Shown here: positions 23,847 to 34,150 of the stretch, one piece after another
How the letters are laid out: each line of letters begins with the position of its first letter
How positions within the stretch are numbered: the first letter of the stretch is position 1
From: Thamnidium elegans
Lineage: Eukaryota > Mucoromycota > Mucoromycetes > Mucorales > Mucoraceae
Assembly (NCBI GenBank): GCA_025201345.1
Contig: JAIXMG010000035.1
Coordinates: 186,001 to 250,000, forward strand
Length of the DNA stretch: 64,000 bases
Reading direction: 5' to 3'
Notes under the pieces: generated by a model
Told to the model about the DNA's origin: nothing
What the model saw: the letters and a program-made list of their open reading frames with translations, nothing else
Database searches by the model: none
Translations under genes and position numbers: made by a program

Positions 23847-25224
23847 ATGTTTGGAATCACAACAAGATTAGCTTCTAAAAAGTAAAACAGAAAAAAAAAT
23901 AAAAATAATGTAGTTACAATAGTTAAACCAACCCTTTATTATTGTAGTGCGTTCGCTCGTATTGGAAACCAAACAACTGCTCGTATGGTAAGTGCTTTTT
24001 AAAAAGAAAAGAAAATAGACATAAAATAAATAACCAAAATAAAATAAAAAAAGTTATCAACTGGTTTAATGGCTAGTACTAGAGTTCAACCTTTAGGTGT
24101 TGTTGCCAAGAGAGCAAGCACCCGTATGTTGGGTAACAGTGTACTTTTGAACCATATTGGTGTTCGTCACTTGAGTACAGAAGAAACAGTTACTGAGACA
24201 CCTAAAGTAATGGATTCAGCCAACGAAATTATTCAACAAGCAGCTCAAACTAGCTCACCCGATGCATTAGTTCAAGCAGCAGCACAAATGGGAGATTTTA
24301 AAGCACTTGGATTATGTAATATGACTCCTGTTGGTGGATTAGAGGCCATGTTTGAATATATCCATGTCACCAGTGGTTTACCATGGTGGAGCACCATTGC
24401 CTTAGCTACTATTGCAGTCCGTGTCGCTCTTTTACCTTTAATGATCAAGATTCAAAGAAATAATGCTAAATTAATGAATATCAACCCAGATGTCAACCGT
24501 ATTATGGAAAACTTAAAATCTGCTCAAGCTCAAGGTGATTCTTTAGCAACTGGTAAATATACACAAGAAATTCAATCCCTTTTCAAAAAGAACGATTGTC
24601 ATCCTATGAAATCAATGGGTCTTCCCCTTATCCAAATGCCTGTCATGATTTCTTTCTTTATGGCTATTCGTAGTATGGCTGAAGTTCCCGTTCCTGGATT
24701 ATCTGATGAAGGTATTTTATGGTTCCAAAACTTGGCTGAAAAGGATCCTTACTATATTCTTCCTGTCGTCAGTGCTGCTGGTGTTATGGCCGTTTTAGAA
24801 GCTGGTACTGAAGCTGGTGCCTCTAACCCTCAAAGTAAGGGTATGAAGAACGTTTTCCGTGGTCTTACTCTTGTTATGATTCCTTTCACTGCCTGGATGC
24901 CTAGTGTAAGTTTATATATACATACATGCGTATGTACATTAATACTAAATTTATAAATTTTAGGGTGTATTTGTTTATTGGGTTACTTCCAATTTCTTTT
25001 CTATTGGTCAAATTCTTGCATTAAAAAATCCTGCTGTTCGTAGCGTATTCAATATCCCCAAACTTTTAAAGAAGCCAGAAGAACTTCATAAGAATACCAA
25101 GGGTTTTATGGAGAACTTTAAAGATCAACAAAAGCACCATGATAAATTAGAAAAGGAACGTGCTATCCGTGAAAGACAACAAGCTTCCGCTGCTGCTAGA
25201 AGAGCCGCCAAGCGTAGATTCTAA
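23847..25224 (+). CDS. OXA1: OXA1 mitochondrial inner-membrane insertase
   Basis: Four exons (23847-23881, 23948-23987, 24054-24905, 24964-25224) give 395 aa, close to yeast Oxa1 (402 aa). It belongs to the YidC/Oxa1/Alb3 family and inserts mitochondrially encoded and some imported proteins into the inner membrane. The first ~60 residues form a presequence rich in Arg, Ser and Thr. The insertase core starts near GLPWWSTIALATIAVRVALLPLMIKIQRNNAKL (TM1 and cytosolic loop). It continues through MGLPLIQMPVMISFFMAIRSM (TM2) and WMPSGVFVYWVTSNFFSIGQ (TM4-5, across the last intron). The C-terminal tail is a long basic helix (KLEKERAIRERQQASAAARRAAKRRF), the ribosome-binding tail known for Oxa1. A first exon of only 35 nt is supported by frame. 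Confidence 0.95.
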
Positions 25225-26339
25225 ATCACCCTCTCTCTTTATATTTTGTAGACGAAAAATTATAGTAATAAAAAAAAAAAGTAAAATTGTATAATTATTT
25301 AATAACACTTCTGTCCATCTTTATACGTATATATACCATATATATTATAGTTGATTGAAGCATGAGTGTTTAGTTACCAGTTGACTTTTATACAAACGTC
25401 AAAAAAAAAAAAAGTGTGCGTGCCGTATAACGTTAATAAAGCAGTAGGTAAAAAAAGCTACCAATAATACATCCGTAAATAAACGGCGATTTATAAGTAA
25501 TGTGATTAAAAGTAAATGGTTTGAATATATATATATATATAGTAGTACCTCTAGTAGTAAGAGAATAGAACGTTTTAGTTTATACAAAAACATTTATCAT
25601 ACTTAATATAGACTATGCATGTTAGTAATTGTCTAACATATCTGATATTTAGATGTTTTGTTGAAATAAGATATCACCTTCAAGTGTACGTCTAAATTAT
25701 TTTCTATTAATCATTTTGTTTTGTTTTGTTATTACAATCAGAAATTGTCTATAACAAATGTATACATCTCTACTCGAAACTGCCTCGTAGTGAGGCGTAA
25801 GGAAAAAAGCTAGCAACCAACCCTACTTAGTGTATTTACAGCAGAATATTTTTATGGCACCTCTCTTCATATTATTCCAATTTTCTCCCAGCCAGTGCTT
25901 ATGGTACCAATTTGTGCTTTTGTAATCTTCTTTCTCTTTGTATGTTTACAGATTTGACTCATCCGCGGTATTTTTTTTCGAAGAGGCAGTTTGAGAGTTT
26001 TCTTCCCTCACTTTAAGGTAGGTTGAGGATGTAAACATACAAAAGAAAAAATTGCAGTGATCCAAATTGGGAAAATAGATCCTTTTATGTCTTTATTTTG
26101 AGTTTAAAAATAGGGGTAATAATTAAATATCATTATGTTGAAAAAGATACACAACATATTTTTTCACGCAGTTACTTGGATAAGATAGAAAACAAGTTCA
26201 ACTGATATAATCCATCATTGTTCATCCATTATTTATTTTAAAACACTCGTTTTTATATGAGTTTCCAGGCATCTCCTTTAAAAAAGGTAGTTTTTACAGT
26301 GTTTGAAATAAGGTGTTTTCTGTATATAATTAAAATTCA

Positions 26340-26720
26340 GGAAATGGTTCTTTTGTCCAAGTTACTAAGTGAAAGTCAGTCGTCAAGACATTGTCTTTAA
26401 CATCAGATATTGAAAACCGCTTATTGTTTTATATTTTTCTCGATTTTTTCTACTTTTTTTCGGCTGTTCATTTTTGGTCATTTTTGATCATTTTGGGGGG
26501 TCAACCCCTTTTGTTTTCGATTTTTTTTCTCAGATTTTTTGCAATTACTCCCTATTTACTTTGCTTTTTTTTTGTGAAAAAACCAATGCTAATAAAGTAC
26601 TCTTTTAGGCGCATTTAATCCATTTAAAAGTATATTTTTAATAAAAACACTGAGCGAGTGATCAATGTTTAAAGACGTTTTTTTTTTACTAAAATTCGAG
26701 TTAAGCGGAACTTAAAATAG
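26340..26720 (+). repeat. Dispersed repeat, copy A
   Basis: This stretch aligns with 42826-43097 in the same orientation (shared blocks: caattactc, taataaagyactcttt, aggcgc, atatttttaataaaaacactg versus atatttttactaaaaatactg, cgagtgat). It also aligns, inverted, with 26930-27130. It has no ORF and looks like an old non-autonomous element or a degenerated transposon end. An inverted pair cactgagcgag / ctcgctcagt at about 26650 and 26743 could form a small hairpin. Confidence 0.65.
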
Positions 26721-26929
26721 CGTTTTATTTAAAGCGCGTTTTCTCGCTCAGTTTTATTTGTAGCACTGTCATTTATAAATAAACAATAAAGGATTTTTAA
26801 AGATCTATAATCGCTGCTATAACCAAAAATAGTAATGAAAAAATACATTTTATGTAATCACGTAAATGAAAAAATCGAGAAAAATTGTTACACAAAAAAC
26901 GCGTGTCACTTTTTCCAAAAAAAAGTTAT

Positions 26930-27130
26930 TTTTAAACAATGGTTACACTTTCAATTTTTGTATTAAAAATTTAGTTTAAAATGAACTAGATGCGTCTAAA
27001 CGAGCACTTTACTATCCTTGTTTTTTCCACAAAGAAAGGAAACTTGGATCCGGAGTAATCGCAAAAAAACCGTGATTTTTGGCCAAAAAACAAAAGGGGT
27101 GGACCCCCAAAAATGAAAATCGAAAAAAAA
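26930..27130 (-). repeat. Dispersed repeat, copy B (inverted)
   Basis: Read on the minus strand this matches copy A in order: the block with a G-run followed by tc-c-acccc and ttttgtttt, then gcgattactcc, tttgtggaaaaaa, tagtaaagtgctc, ttagacgcat. With copy A it makes a roughly 790-bp head-to-head arrangement like a foldback element. Coordinates are approximate. Confidence 0.6.
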
Positions 27131-27484
27131 ACAAAAAAAGTACGTTTTTAATTTTTTTTATCAAAGATGTATTCGAAACAACTATTTTGTATTATACAAC
27201 TTGGGTCCGAAACGCGTTTTCTGTTTTTTAATAAATTAAAGACCATTATTCGTTATAACTGCTGAAATTAGCAGTGATTTCTTATGTGAGCGATTTTTTA
27301 GACTGCAGTAACTCAATGAGGTTTTTTCTTAACACCGCTTGTCAGCAATGTTATGTTGCCAACTATTTTATATTGGGCGTAATCCCCCTTTTTTGTTTCA
27401 AAAAAAAAAAGGATTAATTCTTGGTACGCCATCATTTACCCTGTCAGTACCAATTTATGACATAAATTTTTGGTGCACTTTCAA

Positions 27485-27662
27485 CAAATAACAGGTAAAA
27501 AACAATTTTTTTTTTAATTACGTATGAGTACATGAGAAAGTAAATATATTATGATGATTAAATAAGGCTAATTAATGGTACACTACCAACAAATAACAGG
27601 GTTTTTTTCTATTATGTATGAGTACGCGAGAAAGTAAATATAGTATGATGATTAAATAAATC
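27485..27662. repeat. Imperfect direct duplication, about 80 bp
   Basis: Two copies share caacaaataacagg, gtatgagtac, gagaaagtaaatat and atgatgattaaataa in the same order, at about 27485-27565 and 27588-27662. They precede the module also found at 48680-48900. Confidence 0.7.
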
Positions 27663-27880
27663 CTTTTTTATCATAGTTAAATAAGCCCCTTTTTATCATG
27701 ATTAAATCGGCCTATTTATTCCATCCTTTTCTTTTCCTTTTTTTTTAGCAATGAATTCATATACAAGCAAGCGCCTTTTATATAATCAAATGCGTAAATA
27801 TTTCAAAAGGGACTTCATTATGATACGGTGGTGTCGATGCAGGAATTTCCCTAAATTAACACTTGTGGTGTTCCAAATGT
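27640..27880 (+). repeat. Upstream repeat module, copy 1
   Basis: About 240 bp matching 48675-48900 collinearly: aaataaatcc, repeated tcatgrttraataa, tatttattccatccttttc, aatgarttcatatacaa, aaatatttc, tatgatayggtggtgt, aggaatttccctaaattt. Both copies end shortly before a start codon (27909 here, 48942 there), although the ORFs that follow do not resemble each other. It may be a promoter segment carried with mobile genes, or the end of an element. Confidence 0.7.
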
Positions 27881-27908
27881 AAGTCTTGTTAAAGACCTTT
27901 TAAGAGTA

Positions 27909-28440
27909 TGTCTCTTCTTCGTGTCCATGTTAGAAGAGACCATACTTCCAAAATATATCTTACATACAAAGGTGGTAAGTAATTCCACGTAGCTGAATGG
28001 CAATTCAATACTAATTCGTGTTATCACAGAAACGTTTTCCGTTATAAGGATTGACAGTAGATTTCGTTGGTTGTTTAAAAAGATATGGTAATGCAGACAC
28101 TTTCGCTAAGTACTTAAATGAACATGGTCAAGGCGAGTCTGTTACCGTAGTTCGGTCTAATGATGAATGTGCTGTTCTGGAGAATAATGCAATCGATCCT
28201 TTAAAGCGAAGAAACCTTGCAGATGTGGATATATTTACTTCCAGTGAAGGTAGTCAAAAAGCGCTGAAACTGAACTCTGAGAGGCAAGCATCTTGCATGA
28301 CAAAGGCGTTATATTGTGAACCCATTGCAATCCACCCATCACATGATTCGATGGTCAATTCGCATGGTATGTACGGTATTTTCAGCACTAATGATATATA
28401 CGATGCACAAGTACACTATGGCCAGATATTTGGTAAATGA
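27909..28440 (+). pseudogene. Unknown ORF remnant, possibly spliced
   Basis: An ATG at 27909 opens a short exon (SLLRVHVRRDHTSKIYLTYKG) ending in a good donor (ggtaagt). An acceptor at 28027-28028 continues it with ETFSVIRIDSRFRWLFKK and then a stop. A different frame from 28051 stays open for about 129 codons (no ATG) to 28440, with ordinary composition (Asp, Ser and His-rich). The two frames do not join without a shift or a further intron. I do not recognise the product. The repeat module upstream and the long inverted repeat that begins just after it suggest a mobile or lineage-specific gene. Confidence 0.35.
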
Positions 28441-28449
28441 TGCTGTTAT

Positions 28450-28505
28450 TACAGTGAATTGCGTTTGAAAATAGAATTTTTGGGAAATAAAAATAGAATT
28501 TTTAA
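28450..28505 (+). repeat. Left inverted repeat, outer fragment
   Basis: These 56 bp (from tacagtgaattgcgtttg through aaatagaatttttaa) match the outer end of the right arm (complement of about 33493-33548) almost base for base. The match stops where the inserted DNA begins. Confidence 0.85.
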
Positions 28506-29638
28506 TCTTGACAAGAGAAATTTTTCTTAGCCAATAGAAATTCTTATTGAGCAATAGAAATTTTTTTTAACAATAGAGTTTCTTGAGATCAATAGAAAAA
28601 AAATTATTAGCAGTAGAAGAAAAAAAAACCAGTGGTGTTTTTTATCTTATTTATAACCTTTCCATGTTGCGACATTTTGGAAATTGTCTTTGGGAATGTC
28701 GAGCCCAACCTCTATAGTTTTTTGCTGTAACTGTTTTTGCTGCTTCTTCAATTCTATCAGCAATCATTTCGTTCTTTCCAAGTGGAGTTTTGCCAACTAC
28801 TGACTTGTGTCATCATACTATCTAATTAACGATAAGAGTGAAAGATAAAGGAGTAAATCTTTTACACCATAGCCCAAGAAGTGCTAATTCGACTAAGCCT
28901 AATACGACACATTTCATATAACTGAATTAGGAACAAGAAAAAAGAAACCATTTGTTAACTGTGACTGCGCATAATTTGTAACCCGTAACCCGTAACCCGT
29001 AACCCAATACTGGTAACGCCGGAGTATCAAAAAGCAATTTGTTCCCAAAACTCCTTCTCAGTATCTTCTACTTTTCGAGGTACAGTTTGATCATCAGCTA
29101 AAAGTAGTAGTTTACCGTACGTAATAGCAGGATCCTCATCAATGACCATTTCTTCAGCAATCTCTTCGAATCGGTTGTCACTCATTACAATTTCATTTGC
29201 CATTCTCCAATGTTCGTTCAGATTATACAGTGAGAACGGTAAACTTTGTCACTTTGTCACTTTATGTCTAAAAATTTTGTCTTTTTGAAATAAAAGAAAT
29301 ATCACAATAAGTTAAATAAAATTGACCTGAAGATGATATGTATTTTCTGATTTCACTAAAAGTTGCTTGTAATTAAATGCAAAATGCTCACGTTTTAAAG
29401 CAGATTTTGAAAAAGGAAAGATGTGCTGAGGATTCATTAATTATATTATTTTGATATGAACAGATACAAATTTTCTAGCATGTTCTTGCTCACTTTAAAC
29501 TAATCATTTTGAGCGAAAGAAACGGTGACGGTGACGGCAAACTGTTTGGTCATTTCCCTCCTCTTCTTCTGATTGTAGTATGTCCATTCAAAATTGTAAA
29601 TAAACAAATTAATGTCTTCGATTGTATATTATATAATT
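28506..29638. mobile_element. Insertion inside left inverted-repeat arm, with transposase remnant
   Basis: About 1.13 kb absent from the matching right arm. It starts with four degenerate copies of a caatagaaatt-type unit (28535-28600). On the minus strand 28798-28651 it encodes a block ending KNYRGWARHSQRQFPKCR. That resembles the C-terminus of Tc1/IS630-type DDE transposases, where a VT..-Y.GW..H....P.C pattern follows the catalytic domain. A further minus-strand ORF of about 57 codons (29200-29031, MANEIVMSDNRFEEIAEEM...) may be another piece. Four copies of GTAACCC occur at 28978-29005. No intact gene remains. Confidence 0.5.
28978..29005. repeat. GTAACCC x4 microsatellite
   Basis: Four perfect head-to-tail copies of the heptamer GTAACCC. 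The complement GGGTTAC resembles telomere-type repeats with one altered base. It lies within the inserted DNA of the left arm. Confidence 0.9.
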
Positions 29639-29978
29639 CAAAGTATAACACTTTATATCTAAAAAGATGGTCTACTCAGAACTCTACTTTATTAAAACAT
29701 TTAATAATTTAACGTTTTGAATGATTAGCGAATCCGTATAATACGGTTGGAGGTCATGGCTTCGCCTTAAAAAAAATCATTTGAGTTCACTTTTCAATAA
29801 ACTGCATAAGCTCACTTTGGATCCCAGCCAAGCTCGATGTTAGGCCATAGTTTGTTTTGGTGGTAGCAGTTGCATTATTCTAAACTCGCTTTTGTTCCCA
29901 TCGAAATTCTTCAAGATTAAGCGCCTAATCCAAGTTTATTGTATTTGACATGTTTTCGGTTATGTTTCTTCCCGTTCT
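29639..29978 (+). repeat. Left inverted repeat, inner fragment (340 bp)
   Basis: Matches the complement of 33154-33493 with only a few differences over 340 bp, from aagtataacactt to gtttcttcccgttct. Homology stops abruptly at both inner ends. Confidence 0.9.
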
Positions 29979-30249
29979 GCGAAGTATACACTCGATACAC
30001 TCATTTCTCTCCTTAGAAATTCTATTTATGCACTTTATTAATGTATAAAGGCTGTTAACTCATAAAATATCTAAATAGAAACGAAACGCTTTAAACTTGC
30101 TGAAACACCTTTTCGTCTACCTAGAATTATACGTATAATAAATAGTCATTTCTTTATTAAGCAAATAGAAAATGAAAAGCAAATGCACGGGGACGTGTGT
30201 GTCTGTAACTATGAGAGGGAATTAAAAAAAAAAAAAAAACTAAGGTCAA

Positions 30250-31920
30250 CTATCCAAAGAAATCATGGCAAGTTCTTTTACGGCTTTTGTGGGGATCCAC
30301 AAACTCATAAAGAAGACTTATATTGACTGATCTTGATGACCTTTCTTTTATGATCAAAGGAGAGAGACTAGGTTTGCAGTGGCTCCAGAAAGCATTTGTA
30401 ACCTGAATTAGAAATTGCAGATTTTGGGGGCAGCAGAAAGCGGATATGTCTTTTAATGATTTCGGAAACGATACTTTACCGAGTTCAGTCATCGTGTATA
30501 GTTTATGACATGGTAGTTGAGTCATATAAAATGAAACAGAAAAGCCTGTAATACGCCAATATAAAAAAACCTGTACACCTATCACAATGAAGTGTACTTA
30601 CCATGAATTTGGAAACTAAATGAAGCATCTAAAAGATGATTATCAAGGCATTCTTTGGTTAGATGAGTTAATCGCAAAAAGTCGTTGCAAAGTGCTGCTT
30701 TATCGCATGTCGGCTGGCTAATCTTCACTTCACCAAATCCAAGGTTGACACCAAACTGTAACTGGTTGATCGTTGTAAGGGATGCGTCTGGTCTTAAAAG
30801 ATCGTCCTCAGCTTGCTTGTTTAACCATCGTAAGAGTATGTTTCTTTCATTATCGGATATAATGGCAGATAATAAAGGGTCGAAATAAATACTCCACAAT
30901 TCTGATTCAGAAATAGTAGTGATATCTACGATTGGATCTTTAGGGAGTTTTAAGACTCTATAGAAAGAAATTCCACATTAGCATTAATCAGCATATAAGA
31001 GTTATTGATAGTATTTACAGCATTGCAATGCCTATGATGACTCGGCGTTTTTCGTAATCCAAGGAATTGGAAAATACCATAAGATTAGTAGCGATATTAT
31101 GTACACTTTGGGTTTGATTTATCAAATGTTTCAATACGAGGTTTAACTGTGTTAATTCATCACTGGTAAAATCAAGCGAGGAGTTCATTGACTTTTTTAC
31201 TTGTTCATTTGTGATATATTTAATATTCTCGTCAGTGAACACTTCTCTTATCATTTTGCTATGTTGCAATGGTTTTAAAACTAGTATGTGGTTTAAGGCT
31301 GATAACTCTTGAACATGGGATTCAATTGGGATTAAACCTTCAGCCTTAACAAACTGCTCGACACGTTGACAATATTCAGTGAACAAGCTTGTAGCATTGA
31401 TACCATTCTCCAAAATCCAAGGTTCTACTTCGGCACTTTCATCTTCTTCAGTTTCATTAATTTTATTTTGCTCATCTTCATGATACTCAGTAGCTTCTTC
31501 ATCAGTCTTGTCAGTTTGGGTGTCTTTTTCTTGATTCTGACTATTATCCATGGTTCTTATTTGGTCAATTTCAGACCTGACAACATCCCGAACGTATTGG
31601 GCGCCTTCAATATGTGTGTTTGAGACTGTTTCTTCTCTTATTTTCTCTAGCCAATAGTTAGTATTCTTCTTCGAATCCATCCATATGTTATACTCGTTTC
31701 TAATGTTCACAATGTTTTTGGCGCCTTTCAGTTCATTGTTGATAATATTCTTATATCTTCTTGAAATTTTTTGTACTGAATTGTACTCATGGCCAAATGC
31801 ATCATAGAACCTTCTTGTTGTCAAATTGCGCAAATTAGAGAGACACCATTGAGTGTCCTCTGGAAGGGATTTCTTATCACCTTCACGCTTTTTGATGTTG
31901 TGTTTTTTTGACTTTGCCAT
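30250..31920 (-). CDS. Uncharacterised gene inside inverted-repeat cassette
   Basis: Three blocks read as one 528-aa protein: exon 1 31920-31019, exon 2 30957-30602, exon 3 30578-30250. The first intron is normal (61 nt). The second gap is only 23 nt, but starts gtaagt, ends ag, and its removal restores one frame. The protein is hydrophilic with a basic start, an acidic Glu/Asp-rich middle (residues about 120-170), then a helical region and a C-terminal part containing WRITGFSVSFYMTQLPCHKLYTM and a Cys/His-poor tail. I do not recognise the family and see no transposase triad. Related sequences may exist as repeated Mucoromycota hypothetical proteins, but that is recollection of style, not evidence. 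It may be a cargo gene or the element's own protein, intact or slightly damaged. Confidence 0.55.
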
Positions 31921-32371
31921 CACAGTAGCAGTCAGATAGAAATAGTTGCCTATAATTGGCTGGAAGTTATTATAGTTATTTTTTTAAAAGAATAAAGATT
32001 GCTCCCTTCTTCCTTTCCTCCTTTTAGTTTAACCTTCCGTATATTATCTGATTTCACCACTCCGCGATGTGAGTTTCAAAAAAAAATTTTAATAAAAATT
32101 TAAATTACAAAAAAAAAAAAGAAAAAGAATAAAGATAATATTAGCTAAGCAATTTAAGATTCAGATGATGACGAAACAGCTTCACGTCATTTCTAGAGTG
32201 ACGTAAACATTTTGCTAAATAAACGCAGAATAATTTTTTTTTTACATTTTGTGCTCACAAGAGCTGGAAGAAAAGAGCCGTTCAGAAGTTGGAATGAATA
32301 TGTCATGTAGATTTAAGGAAAAGATTTTAAAAAAGTTAAGTATGATTGTACATCTAGTTCAAATGGGCATA
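31921..32371. other. Intergenic stretch inside cassette
   Basis: The 5' side of the cassette gene, presumably with its promoter. A/T-rich, with an A-run at 32107-32119. No gene is seen; the ORF at 32249-32437 runs into the tandem repeat and is probably chance. Confidence 0.45.
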
Positions 32372-32856
32372 AAGATGCGCTTGCAACCACAGCTACCACC
32401 AGTCGCTATACTGAAACTGCTTACCCTGCTATCATAACTTATTTATTGCGGCCTGCATTAAACTTAATTGTTCGACCCCCAAAGTAAATAAGGTACATAT
32501 TGATATGTAAGTAGCTCAGTGTGCTTGGTTTTAGCACAGGTTCCCGATACTTTCTCCCTTGCGTTTTGCTTAGGTGCAGGACCTTTGACATTACCCGGAG
32601 AAAGGTTCTTTATGTTTCTAGAATGCGCTTGCAACCGCAGCTACCACCAGTCGCTATACTGAAACTGCTTACCCTGCTATCATAACTTATTTATTGCGGC
32701 CTGCGTTAAACTTAATTGTTCGACCCCCAAAGTAAATAAGGTACATATTGATATGTAAGTAGCTCAGTGTGCTTGGTTTTAGCACAGGTTCCCGATACTT
32801 TCTCCCTTGCGTTTTGCTTAGGTGCAGGACCTTTGACATTACCCGGAGAAGGGTTT
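32372..32856. repeat. Tandem duplication, two 235-240-bp copies (period 250)
   Basis: Copy 1 is about 32372-32610 and copy 2 about 32622-32856. Both start atgcgcttgcaacc and run to catttacccggagaa-type ends with only a handful of differences, so the duplication is recent relative to other repeats here. A short spacer (ttctttatgtttctaga) separates them. No ORF spans them convincingly. It lies between the cassette gene's 5' end and the right inverted repeat. Confidence 0.9.
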
Positions 32857-33153
32857 CTAGAGATTTGAACTAGGACTTTAATATTTGCGCTGTACATTCT
32901 AATCAAATATAACATTTAGAAACACTTCTTTATATTACCAACAAATGACCCTCTATTATGGATCTTTTTAAGACAATTTGCATATGTTGAAAACAAATCG
33001 GTATATTCCCATCCTCTCTGACTTATTGAATTGTGAAGAAGCAAGTTATATACAGACCAACAAATCAGATCATGCCATATGTGTTCATGTATTATAAAAA
33101 GTTTTGGAAAATAATGGATAATCCATTGTTGCCTCATTAATTCCCCTACATGT

Positions 33154-33548
33154 AGAACGGGAAGAAACATAACCGAAAACATGTCAAATACAATAAACTT
33201 GGATTAAGCGCTTAATCTTGAAGAATTTCGATGGGAACAAAAGCGAGTTTAGAATAATGCAACTGCTACCACCAAAACAAACTATGGCCTAACATCGAGC
33301 TTGGCTGGGATCCAAAGTGAGCTTATGCAGTTTATTGAAAAGTGAACTCAAATGATTTTTTTTAAGGCGAAGCCATGACCTCCAACCGTATTATACGGAT
33401 TCGCTAATCATTCAAAACGTTAAATTATTAAATGTTTTAATAAAGTAGAGTTCTGAGTAGACCATCTTTTTAGATATAAAAGTGTTATACTTTAAAAATT
33501 CTATTTTTATTTCCCAAAAATTCTATTTTCAAACGCAATTCACTGTAG
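33154..33548 (-). repeat. Right inverted repeat arm (~395 bp)
   Basis: Continuous inverted copy of the two left fragments (28450-28505 and 29639-29978). Because it is uninterrupted it shows the ancestral arm structure. Confidence 0.9.
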
Positions 33549-33728
33549 TGGATATAGTTACTAAATACGGAAGATATTCCGCTATTTTCCGTATATGAAT
33601 ACTAAATTCAATAACCATACTATCTCATAGTTTCCGAATTTACAGTTGTTAGTATAAAAAACAACTTTATCTGGCCACTGTGGTAAAAGTCCCGTTAGAA
33701 TCTGTATTCCTTTCTTCGCCATTAACGT

Positions 33729-34150
33729 ATGATGCAGTTTCCAACTGAAAAGAGTTCTGTTATGACCGTTGAAAATATCGAAGATGATAATTCAAAAGCT
33801 TCTGATGTGACTATACTCCTCAAAAAAACAGTACGTAGTTCTTTTGTTCCAAATCTGCTGGAGGAAAATGGAGAATACTCAGAACTTACTAAAGAGGTTC
33901 TAGCATTTTAAACTTCGAGTTTAGTGCGAATCCCTCCTCTTTGCATTCTGTAGCCAAGCTACATACTGGAGCACTTGTTATTGACAAAGAGGTCATCTTT
34001 ACTATAGCATCCGAAGCCTACAGTCGATCAAAAGCTACCGATATTCACGGAAAATCTGATCCAAAGTCTGTTCCACCCGAATCGAATTCATATTATGGAT
34101 CTATGTGTGCCGGAGTATACGGAGGCGCTATTAATAATATTGTTCAATAA
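33729..34150 (+). pseudogene. Frame-broken unknown gene fragment
   Basis: An ATG-initiated frame (33732-33911) reads MQFPTEKSSVMTVENIEDD... to LLEENGEYSELTKEVLAF and stops. A second frame is open from about 33890 and continues without a break to 34150 (RGSSILNFEFSANPSSLHS... ending YGGAINNIVQ). The two overlap, as expected for one gene with a single frameshift. I do not recognise the product. It abuts the right inverted repeat, so it could be flanking host DNA or part of an older element. Confidence 0.35.

Larger units (their letters stand above)
25225..27908. other. 2.7-kb repeat-bearing intergenic region
   Basis: No gene is supported between OXA1 and the ORF at 27909. The left third is unremarkable AT-rich DNA. 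From about 26340 to 27130 it contains two inverted copies of a dispersed repeat (see separate entries). From 27480 it contains an internal direct duplication and a module shared with 48680-48900. Confidence 0.6.
28450..33548. mobile_element. Cassette bounded by ~390-bp inverted repeats
   Basis: The right arm, 33154-33548, is an almost perfect inverted copy of two left segments: 28450-28505 (outer 56 bp) and 29639-29978 (inner 340 bp). The right arm is continuous, so the left arm has been opened by about 1.13 kb of extra DNA. Between the arms lie an uncharacterised minus-strand gene (30250-31920) and a 250-bp tandem duplication. Long terminal inverted repeats flanking a gene are typical of some DNA transposons (for example MULE-like) and foldback elements. 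No transposase motif is visible in the internal gene, and I found no clear target-site duplication. Confidence 0.75.
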
